Below, piece by piece: positions 26,601 through 33,148 of a stretch of DNA of 64,000 nt (positions are counted from its first letter, which is position 1; each line of letters opens with the position of its first letter). This stretch comes from Pseudomonadales bacterium. Its GTDB lineage: Bacteria > Pseudomonadota > Gammaproteobacteria > Pseudomonadales > Azotimanducaceae. The notes under the pieces were generated by a model. It was not told the DNA's origin and searched no databases. It was given only the letters and a program-made list of their open reading frames with translations. The stretch spans positions 62,001 through 126,000 of the forward strand of contig JAJDVW010000022.1 in NCBI GenBank assembly GCA_022825925.1. Reading direction: 5' to 3'. The translations under genes were made by a program, and so were the position numbers.

Positions 26601-26780
26601 CGCGCCGGGCCGCGCCTCGAGGCGGAGAAGGCGGGCTTCGTGGTGTTCCTGGCGTGCGCGAGCTGCCATGGTCATGACGCCGAGTCGCTTCGGGGATTCG
26701 TGATCGGCCTGCGGCTACGCCTCACACCCGGCCCGGAGCACGTGAAGGCGGTCCTTGGGGGCGCCCCTCGCGGCCAACAG
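26583..26780 (+). pseudogene. Orphan cytochrome c tail of a fourth PQQ dehydrogenase
   Basis: Directly after the receptor stop the frame reads GPRLEAEKAGFVVFLACASC then HGHDAESLRGF, RLRLTPGPEHVKAVLGGAP. This aligns with the C-terminal cytochrome of the three dehydrogenases (PRLDATLASAG.., CxxCHG, LRMRPPASVEYLQTVLGGA). The heme motif CASCH is intact but there is no start codon, signal peptide or propeller. The homology ends near 26780. It is the remnant of a fourth, more diverged copy. Confidence 0.65.
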
Positions 26781-26827
26781 ACTTCCACTACCGATCCCTC
26801 ACTACGGAAGCACTCAAGGAGCCTCAG

Positions 26828-27235
26828 ATGAGCGATAGAGCATTTCTGATTGCGTTAGACAACCTGTCACACGACGACATGGAAGAAAATCCGCCGCTTG
26901 AAGAAAAAGCGGTTGGGAACCCCCGTCGGATTTACTCTGGCCACGACAGCAAAGGCTGGAGCAAACCGGTCTTTGCGGGCGACATCCTGTCACTTGTAGT
27001 GGACCTGGAGCCCCAGAAGTTCGAGGTGGAAGACGTTGGCTACGATGAGTTTATTCACGTGCTCGACGGTAGCTTGATCCTGACTGACAAGAACGGTCAC
27101 GCGCAGCGATTCGATGCGGGAGAATTCCTGGTCATGCCGAAAGGCTTTTGCGGCACCTGGGAGACGTTGGGCAACTACCGGGAACTGGTGGTCATAGAGG
27201 CCGGGACGTTTGCCGATGAAATGAGCAAACCATAG
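26828..27235 (+). CDS. Cupin-domain protein, copy C, lower GC
   Basis: A 135-residue single-barrel cupin: KPVFAGDILSLVVDLEPQKF, VEDVGYDEFIHVLDGSLILT, GEFLVMPKGFCGTWETLGNY and RELVVIEAGTFADEM. It shares the YDEFI..L.G and MPKG.CGTWE motifs with copies A and B but is clearly more diverged, and its codons are near 50% GC against roughly 70% around it. This suggests a separate acquisition. ATG 26828 follows AAGGAGCCTC. No signal peptide. It lies 52 bp upstream of dehydrogenase C. Function inferred only from the repeated pairing. Confidence 0.78.
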   Translation: MSDRAFLIALDNLSHDDMEENPPLEEKAVGNPRRIYSGHDSKGWSKPVFAGDILSLVVDLEPQKFEVEDVGYDEFIHVLDGSLILTDKNGHAQRFDAGEFLVMPKGFCGTWETLGNYRELVVIEAGTFADEMSKP

Positions 27236-27287
27236 AAAACCATAGACATAGAGAGGTGTCGCAAAGCAGTTCTTGGAGATGCACAGC

Positions 27288-29369
27288 ATGAAATTCATCC
27301 GTTCGTCCGCGTCCGCGGCGCTTTTGGGGACCCTCGCGTTGCTGCTGGCGGCAGGCGACCCCGCGTACGCGGACGATCCGGAGAACACCGACTGGCCGCT
27401 GCTCGGCAACACCCACGAGATGCAGCACCACGCCGAGCTCTCCCAGGTCAACACCGACACCGTCGGCCGGCTGGGTCTCGCCTGGTGGGTGGACCTGCCG
27501 GCGATCAAGGGCCTGGTCGGGAATCCCCTGATCGCCGACGGCAGGATCTTCCAGAGCGGCGCGGGTAGCGTCATCTACGCCAACGACCTGCGTACGGGCG
27601 AGGTGCTGTGGACCTTCGACCCGCGGCCTCGGCCGGAGGAGGGGACCTTCATCGAGGCCTACGGCATGAACTTCAACCGTGGGGTGGCGCTGCACGGGGA
27701 CCTCGTCATCGTCGGCACCGGCGACTGCCGCCTGGTGGCCGTTGACCAGGAGACTGGCAAGCAACGGTGGGAGGCCCGGGCGTGCGACCCGGGCAACAGC
27801 CAGACCATCACCGCGGCGCCGCGCGTCGGAGGCGGCATGGTGTTCACGGGCAATGCCTGCGGGGACTCCGGGATGAGCCGCGGTCACGTGGACGCGTTCG
27901 ACGCCGACACCGGGCGTCACGCATGGCGGTTCTACACAGTGCCGGGCGATCCCTCGAAGCCGCCGGAGAGCGACCTCTACCGCATGGCGGCCGCCACCTG
28001 GGGCGACGGCTGGTACGAACGCACGAAGGGCTGCGGCAGCGTGTGGGACGCGATGGTCTACGACCCGGGCTCGGAGCGGCTCTACATCGGGGTCGGGGGG
28101 GCGGCGCCGCTGAACCCCCTGGCACGCGGAACGGGTGCGGGCGACGAACTGTTCACGAATTCCGTCGTGGCCCTCGAAGCGAAGACGGGCGAGTACGTCT
28201 GGCACTTCAAGCAGAATCCCGGCGACGGCTGGAACTTCGAGCCGTCCGTCGGGCTCATGCTGGCAAACGTGCCGGACTTCAACCGGGAGGACGGGGAGCG
28301 GCGCGTGGTCATCAGCGTGCCGAAGGACGGCTTCGTCTACCTGCTCGACGCGGACACCGGGGAGTTCCTGTCCGGGCGCAACTACGTGCCGGTGAACTGG
28401 GCCAGCGGGCTCGACGAGGAGGGCCGGCCCGTCTACCTGCCCGACGCGCGCTACTGGGAGCAGCCGGACGGGCGGGCGGTGGTTTCGCCGGCGGGCATGG
28501 GGGCCCATAGCTGGGACGCGATCGCGTTCGACCCGGAGAAGCACGTGGTGTTCATTCCCGCCCAGACCATGCCGACGCTCCACGAGGCGGCCGTCGACGG
28601 CGGCGGCATCACGGCGGGTTTGGGCGTCTCGTTCGACGGCCATTACGGGAGCAGGGGACATGCCGGCTGGGAGGCCTTCGGCGAACTCGTGGCCTGGGAC
28701 CCGGTGCTGCAGACGGAGGTCTGGCGCCAGCGCCATGCGCTGCCGATGAACGGCGGCGCGCTGCACACGGCCGGCGGCCTCGTGTTCCAGGGCCTCGCCG
28801 AGGGGTACCTCGTGGCCTACGACGCCGCGACCGGGGAGCGGCTCTGGTCGGCGCCCGCCGGCGGCACGGTCCGCAGCGCGCCGTCGACGGTGATGGCGGA
28901 CGGGAAGCAGTACATCGTGGTGGCGAGCGGCAACGTCGCCACCGCCGCCGGCGGGACCGGGTTCTCCAACTACAGTTCCGTACCGCGCGCCCGCAGCCGC
29001 CCCCGCCTGCTCGCGTTCGCGCTCGACGACAGCGCGCCGGCGCCCCCGTGGGCTGAGATTCCGCACATCCCCGTGCCGCCAGCGCCGCGTCTCGACGCGA
29101 CCCTGGCGTCGGCGGGGGCCGAACTCTTCGAGGCATACGGCTGCATGGCCTGTCATGGCCCGGAGGCCGTCGCGGTCGTGGCCGCGCTGGACCTGCGCAT
29201 GCGGCCGCCGGCGAGCGTGGAGTACCTGCAGGCGGTGTTCGGCGGGGCCCTCGTGACGCGCGGGATGCCGGCCGTCCAGATGGCGGACGAGGGCGCGGCC
29301 GCCCTGCGGGCCTACCTGATCAATCTCGCCTGGGACGCGCACGAGACGCAGGAGGGACGTGAGCCGTAG
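27288..29369 (+). CDS. PQQ-dependent dehydrogenase with C-terminal cytochrome c, copy C
   Basis: A 693-residue quinohemoprotein. ATG 27288 (MKFIRSSASAALLG) follows TTGGAG; an in-frame ATG at 27273 is an alternative. The signal peptide ends near AYADDPENTDWPLLG. The propeller is almost the same as copy B, with the Trp of GCGSVWDAMVYDP that is TAG in copy A. The heme motif CMACH is at residues 619-623 and the candidate axial Met is in TRGMPAVQM. The similarity to copy B extends through the whole gene at DNA level, so the two arose by recent duplication or are kept alike by gene conversion. It oxidises an unknown substrate in the periplasm. A hairpin follows the stop. Confidence 0.9.
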   Translation: MKFIRSSASAALLGTLALLLAAGDPAYADDPENTDWPLLGNTHEMQHHAELSQVNTDTVGRLGLAWWVDLPAIKGLVGNPLIADGRIFQSGAGSVIYANDLRTGEVLWTFDPRPRPEEGTFIEAYGMNFNRGVALHGDLVIVGTGDCRLVAVDQETGKQRWEARACDPGNSQTITAAPRVGGGMVFTGNACGDSGMSRGHVDAFDADTGRHAWRFYTVPGDPSKPPESDLYRMAAATWGDGWYERTKGCGSVWDAMVYDPGSERLYIGVGGAAPLNPLARGTGAGDELFTNSVVALEAKTGEYVWHFKQNPGDGWNFEPSVGLMLANVPDFNREDGERRVVISVPKDGFVYLLDADTGEFLSGRNYVPVNWASGLDEEGRPVYLPDARYWEQPDGRAVVSPAGMGAHSWDAIAFDPEKHVVFIPAQTMPTLHEAAVDGGGITAGLGVSFDGHYGSRGHAGWEAFGELVAWDPVLQTEVWRQRHALPMNGGALHTAGGLVFQGLAEGYLVAYDAATGERLWSAPAGGTVRSAPSTVMADGKQYIVVASGNVATAAGGTGFSNYSSVPRARSRPRLLAFALDDSAPAPPWAEIPHIPVPPAPRLDATLASAGAELFEAYGCMACHGPEAVAVVAALDLRMRPPASVEYLQAVFGGALVTRGMPAVQMADEGAAALRAYLINLAWDAHETQEGREP

Positions 29370-29393
29370 GGGAGACACCCTTGTGGTCTCCCG
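29370..29393 (+). repeat. Hairpin after dehydrogenase C (CCTTGTGG type)
   Basis: Directly after the TAG stop, GGGAGACAC and GTGGTCTCCC pair imperfectly (one bulged base) around CCTT. The core CCCTTGTGG is shared with the hairpins at 32046 and, with C for T, 32152. No T-run follows. Confidence 0.5.
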
Positions 29394-29488
29394 CCTCACG
29401 TCCTGACACCGGCTTGAGTGGCCTTGACGCCCCCCGAGGGCGGGGCGTACGGTGGATCGACACGCATTGGTCGTCAGCCAAGGTAGAT

Positions 29489-30484
29489 ATGACCCAGTCA
29501 GAAACGACGGCGGCGAAGCCGGAAGTACGTCCGTCGGCACCGCCGGAGCCGGCAAACCTCAAGGCGGTCGGCAACCGGCCCGGGATGTACCTCACCACGC
29601 CCGGGGCCCTGGATGCCGGGGACGCGCATCTGGCGCGGATCCGGGAGCTGGGGCTCGAGCCTTGCATTCTCGAGATAGAGGTCCGTGGATACACGGTCAT
29701 CCCTCCGCAACTCGTGGCGCCGCCCGAGTTCACCGCGCGCGTTCGGGATGCCCTGCTTCGAGTGGCGGAAAAGAGAACCGGCGTAAAGCACAGCATTGAT
29801 CGGAATGGCTGCGCCGGGAACGCAAGCTACCTGTCCAGCCCGGGTTTCTTCGGGATGTTGTATCTCCTGCTCGAGGATCCGGTGTTCGAAGAGTGGATCG
29901 AGAATCCGGTCCTGGGGACGTTGGTCGACTACACCCTGAAGGGGCAGGGGCGTCTCTCGAGCTTTGATGCGCTGGTCAAGTGGAAAGATGCTGGACAGAT
30001 CGATTCCGACCTCCTGACCGACGCACTGCACTCCGATTCGCCACGCTGGCCTGACGGGAAGCTGCTGGACGGCGGCAATCTCATGACCAACAGCGCGTAC
30101 ATCCTGACGGACTACTCGAAGGAGAACGGATCGATCGCGATGGTGCCCGGCAGCCACAGGCTCGGGCGGCTCCCTTATCCGGGCGAGGGCCTGAAGGACA
30201 TGGTCCCGGTGGAGGCGCCCGCGGGCTCGCTCATCTTCTGGAAGGGTGCAACGTGGCATGGCGGCGCCTACCCCAAGCTGACGGACGGGCTGCGGCTCAC
30301 CATGAACACGACCTTCTTCAATCGCTCTCTCAAGACGGTCGAGAGCTACCAGCGTGCCGTACCGAAGGAAGTACTCGATCGCCGCAACAGGCAGTTTGCG
30401 CTCTTCGTCGGTGCGGACGATATGTCCGGCTTCGGGCCCGAGGGTCCCCAGCCGGCGTACCTCGAGCCTGCCCACTTCTTCTAG
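29489..30484 (+). CDS. Phytanoyl-CoA dioxygenase family protein
   Basis: A 331-residue Fe(II)/2-oxoglutarate oxygenase. ATG 29489 (MTQSETTAAKPEVRP) follows AAGGTAG. The metal-binding HxD is in DALHSDSPRWPDGK (near residue 180) and the distal His in FWKGATWHGGAYP (near 256), with the 2OG-anchoring Arg in DGLRLTMNTTFFNR. Between them is the typical ENGSIAMVPGSHRLGRLP. It heads a run of three same-strand genes (second dioxygenase, SnoaL-like protein) after dehydrogenase C, probably oxidising the same or a derived substrate. It is distant from the dioxygenase at 12287. Confidence 0.87.
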   Translation: MTQSETTAAKPEVRPSAPPEPANLKAVGNRPGMYLTTPGALDAGDAHLARIRELGLEPCILEIEVRGYTVIPPQLVAPPEFTARVRDALLRVAEKRTGVKHSIDRNGCAGNASYLSSPGFFGMLYLLLEDPVFEEWIENPVLGTLVDYTLKGQGRLSSFDALVKWKDAGQIDSDLLTDALHSDSPRWPDGKLLDGGNLMTNSAYILTDYSKENGSIAMVPGSHRLGRLPYPGEGLKDMVPVEAPAGSLIFWKGATWHGGAYPKLTDGLRLTMNTTFFNRSLKTVESYQRAVPKEVLDRRNRQFALFVGADDMSGFGPEGPQPAYLEPAHFF

Positions 30485-30575
30485 AGACACGCGTCCGCCC
30501 GTCGAGCTGCATCTCGGCCGCGCGGCGAGCGCCCCGAACATCGGCTTGCTTTCACTTCCAGATTCGAGAGGCACG

Positions 30576-31490
30576 ATGATGAACATTGCGGAGCGGCAAG
30601 CGATGCCGAGCCTCGATTCGATCATGTCCGCCATCGAGCGCTACGGACTCGCCCAGAACGCCCTGGAGTTGATGACCTACGGCTTTACCGTCGTCTCGCC
30701 CGCGACCCTCGGGGTCACCGATGCGTGGAACGAACGACTGCGCGACGCGATGGTGGCCGCCTACGAGACAAGGAACGACGTGTCCATCGATGTTCGAACC
30801 TCGAGGATCACCGCGGCCTTCTACGATCCGTTCTTCGACGAGGACGCAGTGTTCATCGAGGCAGCGACCAACCCGGCGAACCTGGCGCTGGTCCGACTGA
30901 TGCTGGGCCAGGGCGCGGTGCTCAGGAACATGCTGATCATCATGAAGGGTCCGACCGCCGACGCCCCTGACGACGATTCCGCACTCTTCCACAATCTACC
31001 GCTGCACGTCGACCAGGACGTGGAAGGCATACCGATGGGCGCCGGCCAGATCTGCCATCGGTTGAACTGCACGTGGATCTGCACCGACCAGACCGACGAA
31101 GATGACGGCCCAACCGTTTTCGTCCCCGCCAGCCAGCACTTCGGCCACCGGGTCCTGCCCCACGACACCGACATCGCCAACACGCCCTATCCGCTCTTGC
31201 GCCTCGAGGCGAAGGCCGGCTCGGTGGTGATCTGGCAGGGGGGAACGTTTCACTCCGCTTTGCCGCGCACCCGCCCGGGGCTCAGAATCTCGCTGAACCA
31301 GAACTACACCCGGCCCTACATCCAGGGCCGCAACGCCAGCAGTTACATTCCAAACTCGCCCCGGCTATCGCCGGAGCTGCTCGATCGTCATCCGGAGCTG
31401 AAACGCGTGCTCGGGCTCTCGCAAGGCGAGTACCGCGACATCGAGCAACGAGAAGATGGCGTCACGCCCCTCTTCGACCCGTACGCGTAG
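30576..31490 (+). CDS. Phytanoyl-CoA dioxygenase family protein, second of the pair
   Basis: A 304-residue Fe(II)/2-oxoglutarate oxygenase. Two adjacent ATGs (30576, 30579) follow GAGAGG; the first is used here. The HxD motif is in LPLHVDQDVEGIP (near residue 142), the distal His in WQGGTFHSALPRT (near 225), and the Arg in PGLRISLNQNYTRPY. DDGPTVFVPASQHFGHRVLP is the family's GxxxVxPGSH-like segment. Only weak similarity to the dioxygenase just upstream is evident outside the motifs, so they are not recent duplicates and may act on successive intermediates. Confidence 0.85.
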   Translation: MMNIAERQAMPSLDSIMSAIERYGLAQNALELMTYGFTVVSPATLGVTDAWNERLRDAMVAAYETRNDVSIDVRTSRITAAFYDPFFDEDAVFIEAATNPANLALVRLMLGQGAVLRNMLIIMKGPTADAPDDDSALFHNLPLHVDQDVEGIPMGAGQICHRLNCTWICTDQTDEDDGPTVFVPASQHFGHRVLPHDTDIANTPYPLLRLEAKAGSVVIWQGGTFHSALPRTRPGLRISLNQNYTRPYIQGRNASSYIPNSPRLSPELLDRHPELKRVLGLSQGEYRDIEQREDGVTPLFDPYA

Positions 31491-31539
31491 GGGGTCTGGC
31501 CCGAAGCGCAAACACTGGCACACGAGAGGAAACCATCGG

Positions 31540-31965
31540 ATGGAACTGGAAGAGCTCCGGAAACGAATCACTCGGCTCGAAGACATCGAAGCCATCAAGC
31601 GGCTCAAGGCCCGGTACTGCGAGATCTGTGACCACGAAGACTACGATCCGGACGCCATGGCGTCCCTGTTCACGGAAGACGGTACCTGGAGCGGGGAGGG
31701 CGTCGGAAACGCCGAGGGCCGGGAAGCGATTCGAGTGCTCTTTGCCGGGTTCCCGAAAGTGATCGCCGGGGCGCAGCACATCGTCTCCAACCCTCTGATC
31801 GAGGTCGATGGGGATCGGGCACACGGCGTCTGGTACCTCATCGCGGCCGTGACCCAGAGCGACGGAACGACGCAGAGCAACTGGCCGGGCACGGCCGCGC
31901 GCTACCACGAGGATTACGTCAAGCAGAACGGCGAGTGGAAGTTTCGCCGTGTGCGCGTCAAGTGA
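31540..31965 (+). CDS. SnoaL-like / NTF2-fold protein
   Basis: A 141-residue protein starting MELEELRKRITRLEDIEAIK, then RLKARYCEICDHEDYDPDAM and ASLFTEDGTWSG, which is the standard opening of SnoaL_4-type proteins (helix, then D...F.eDg.W). Later QHIVSNPLIEVDGDRAHG and NGEWKFRRVRVK complete the alpha+beta cone. Members include dehydratases, isomerases and epoxide hydrolases. The His/Asp in CDHEDYD could be catalytic. A GAGAGGAAACC site precedes the ATG. As the last gene after two dioxygenases it may process their product. Confidence 0.82.
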   Translation: MELEELRKRITRLEDIEAIKRLKARYCEICDHEDYDPDAMASLFTEDGTWSGEGVGNAEGREAIRVLFAGFPKVIAGAQHIVSNPLIEVDGDRAHGVWYLIAAVTQSDGTTQSNWPGTAARYHEDYVKQNGEWKFRRVRVK

Positions 31966-32045
31966 GGCCGGCACGACGTGGCGATCCTGGGTCACTCGGC
32001 TGACCGCGTGCCCCCATCGTGCAACAATGCCGAAGGTGAGGTTAG

Positions 32046-32172
32046 GGGAGACCCTTGCGGTCTCCCGTCCCAGTGTTCACGCAAGAGATCGAGACGGGGC
32101 GGGACAAACCCGGGGCGGGGCCCTCCCGCCCGAATTCGACGCGGATCGGAGGGGCGGCCCTCGTGGCCGCCC
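32046..32172 (+). repeat. Three successive 7-8 bp hairpins with 5-nt loops
   Basis: Stem GGGAGACC/GGTCTCCC at 32046-32066 (loop CTTGC), stem GGGCGGG/CCCGCCC at 32113-32131 (loop GCCCT), and stem GGGCGGCC/GGCCGCCC at 32152-32172 (loop CTCGT). All three stems are perfect. They fill the 230-bp space between the convergent SnoaL and toxin genes. They may act as a two-way transcription end, but the same motif elsewhere marks a REP-like family. Confidence 0.6.
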
Positions 32173-32196
32173 GTCTCGACGTCGCAGCCGGCCCGC

Positions 32197-32739
32197 TTAC
32201 TCGGGATCGCGTCGTGCTGCACGGACGGTGTCGAGGGCGATGAACATTCTCGACGGGCGCGACGGAAACGGCTGGAACCCAATCTCAAGATAGAAAGCGC
32301 GGCGGCGCTCGGTCACTTCCGGACCGCCGTCCTCGATAACGTCCAGAACCACGGCCTTGACACCGATCTGATCGGCGGCGGCGAGGGCACGGGTCAGCGC
32401 ATCGGCGAGCAGGACTCGGCCCAGCCCCCGACTCTGGTGACGTTTGTCGACCGCAATCATCGAGAGATAGATCGCCGGTATGGCGCCGGATCGGGGAGCG
32501 CGGCGAGTCAGCTCCGGAGGCAGGTCGCCGGCGGCGCTTTCGAGGGCGTGCGCGTTGAGCGCGTAGTAGCCGAGTATCGTGCCATCACCCTCGGTGGCCA
32601 CCTGGACGCGCGTGAAGTCTGCAGCCTGCTGCTTGCGCGCGGTCGCGCGCAGGAAGTTGTCGAGGCGGTCGACCCCGCAGGCGAACGCCGCACGGTCGTG
32701 TCTCTCGGGGTCGAGCGGCTCGATGCGCAATCGGGACAA
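32197..32739 (-). CDS. GNAT acetyltransferase toxin, TacT-like
   Basis: A 180-residue GNAT protein. The start SRLRIEPLDPERHDRAAFAC then GVDRLDNFLRATARKQQ is typical of TacT-family toxins, the acetyl-CoA loop is VDKRHQSRGLGRVLLADAL (near residue 105), and the catalytic Tyr is in RRAFYLEIGFQPFP. Known members acetylate aminoacyl-tRNA and arrest translation. The gene follows a DUF1778-like antitoxin gene by 6 bp, which completes the usual pair. It is placed at the edge of the helicase/methylase defence cluster and in the same orientation. Confidence 0.88.
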   Translation of the reverse strand: MSRLRIEPLDPERHDRAAFACGVDRLDNFLRATARKQQAADFTRVQVATEGDGTILGYYALNAHALESAAGDLPPELTRRAPRSGAIPAIYLSMIAVDKRHQSRGLGRVLLADALTRALAAADQIGVKAVVLDVIEDGGPEVTERRRAFYLEIGFQPFPSRPSRMFIALDTVRAARRDPE

Positions 32740-32745
32740 TCGGAG

Positions 32746-33063
32746 TCAGTCTCCGTCCGTCCCGCCGGTCCGGGTGCGATGCAATGCCATCGCCTCCCGA
32801 AGGATGGTTGTCGGTTCCGCCGGCGCGTCCAAGGCGGCCAGCAGGGCTTTCCGGTCGCGATCGTAGAGGATCGTGCGCTGGTGATCCGCGATGGCGGCGC
32901 GTGCGCGCTCGTATGCTGCGGAGATGACGAACGTAGTCTCGTCCACGCCGAGCAAGGCTGCCGCCAACTGGATCTGGGCCTTCACGCGCGGCTTGGTCCG
33001 TTGCTCCATGCGCGCGGTTTTCGGTTCGTCGACTCCAGCAGTCGTGTCGTTGTGGTCGAGCAT
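32746..33063 (-). CDS. DUF1778-type antitoxin, TacA-like
   Basis: A 105-residue protein. The ribbon-helix-helix part KPRVKAQIQLAAALLGVDET then TFVISAAYERARAAI matches DUF1778 antitoxins, and the C-terminal YDRDRKALLAALDAPAEPTT is the segment that blocks the GNAT toxin. ATG 33063 lies 36 bp downstream of a perfect 7-bp inverted repeat that is a probable operator for autoregulation. A truncated copy of the promoter and first codons lies at 20428. Confidence 0.85.
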   Translation of the reverse strand: MLDHNDTTAGVDEPKTARMEQRTKPRVKAQIQLAAALLGVDETTFVISAAYERARAAIADHQRTILYDRDRKALLAALDAPAEPTTILREAMALHRTRTGGTDGD

Positions 33064-33098
33064 GACGGTCGCCGTTCAGCGGATCCTTGCCCCGAATC

Positions 33099-33117
33099 GT
33101 ACGGCAATCCGCCGTAC
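33099..33117 (-). promoter_or_regulatory. Operator-like palindrome upstream of TacA
   Basis: GTACGGC and GCCGTAC form a perfect inverted repeat around a 5-bp centre. It stands upstream of the antitoxin ATG where ribbon-helix-helix antitoxins normally bind. The same site, with a mutated right arm, precedes the orphan leader at 20428, which shows that it belongs to the operon's control region. Confidence 0.55.
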
Positions 33118-33148
33118 GGAACAACCAGGGATCCGACGCGTTGGAGGC

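Noticed and set aside
22140..26675. Open frame of 1511 codons on the minus strand antisense to dehydrogenase B and the receptor
   Set aside because: It is an artefact of high GC: the plus-strand proteins have clear motifs, while the minus product is Arg/Val/His-rich with no recognisable domain and runs across two genes.
27192..29555. Open frame of 787 codons antisense to dehydrogenase C
   Set aside because: Same composition effect and nearly the same meaningless product as the one opposite copy B.
32046..32172. Classical Rho-independent terminator
   Set aside because: Stems are strong but no T-run follows on either strand, and related hairpins occur at other gene ends, so a repeat family is the better description.
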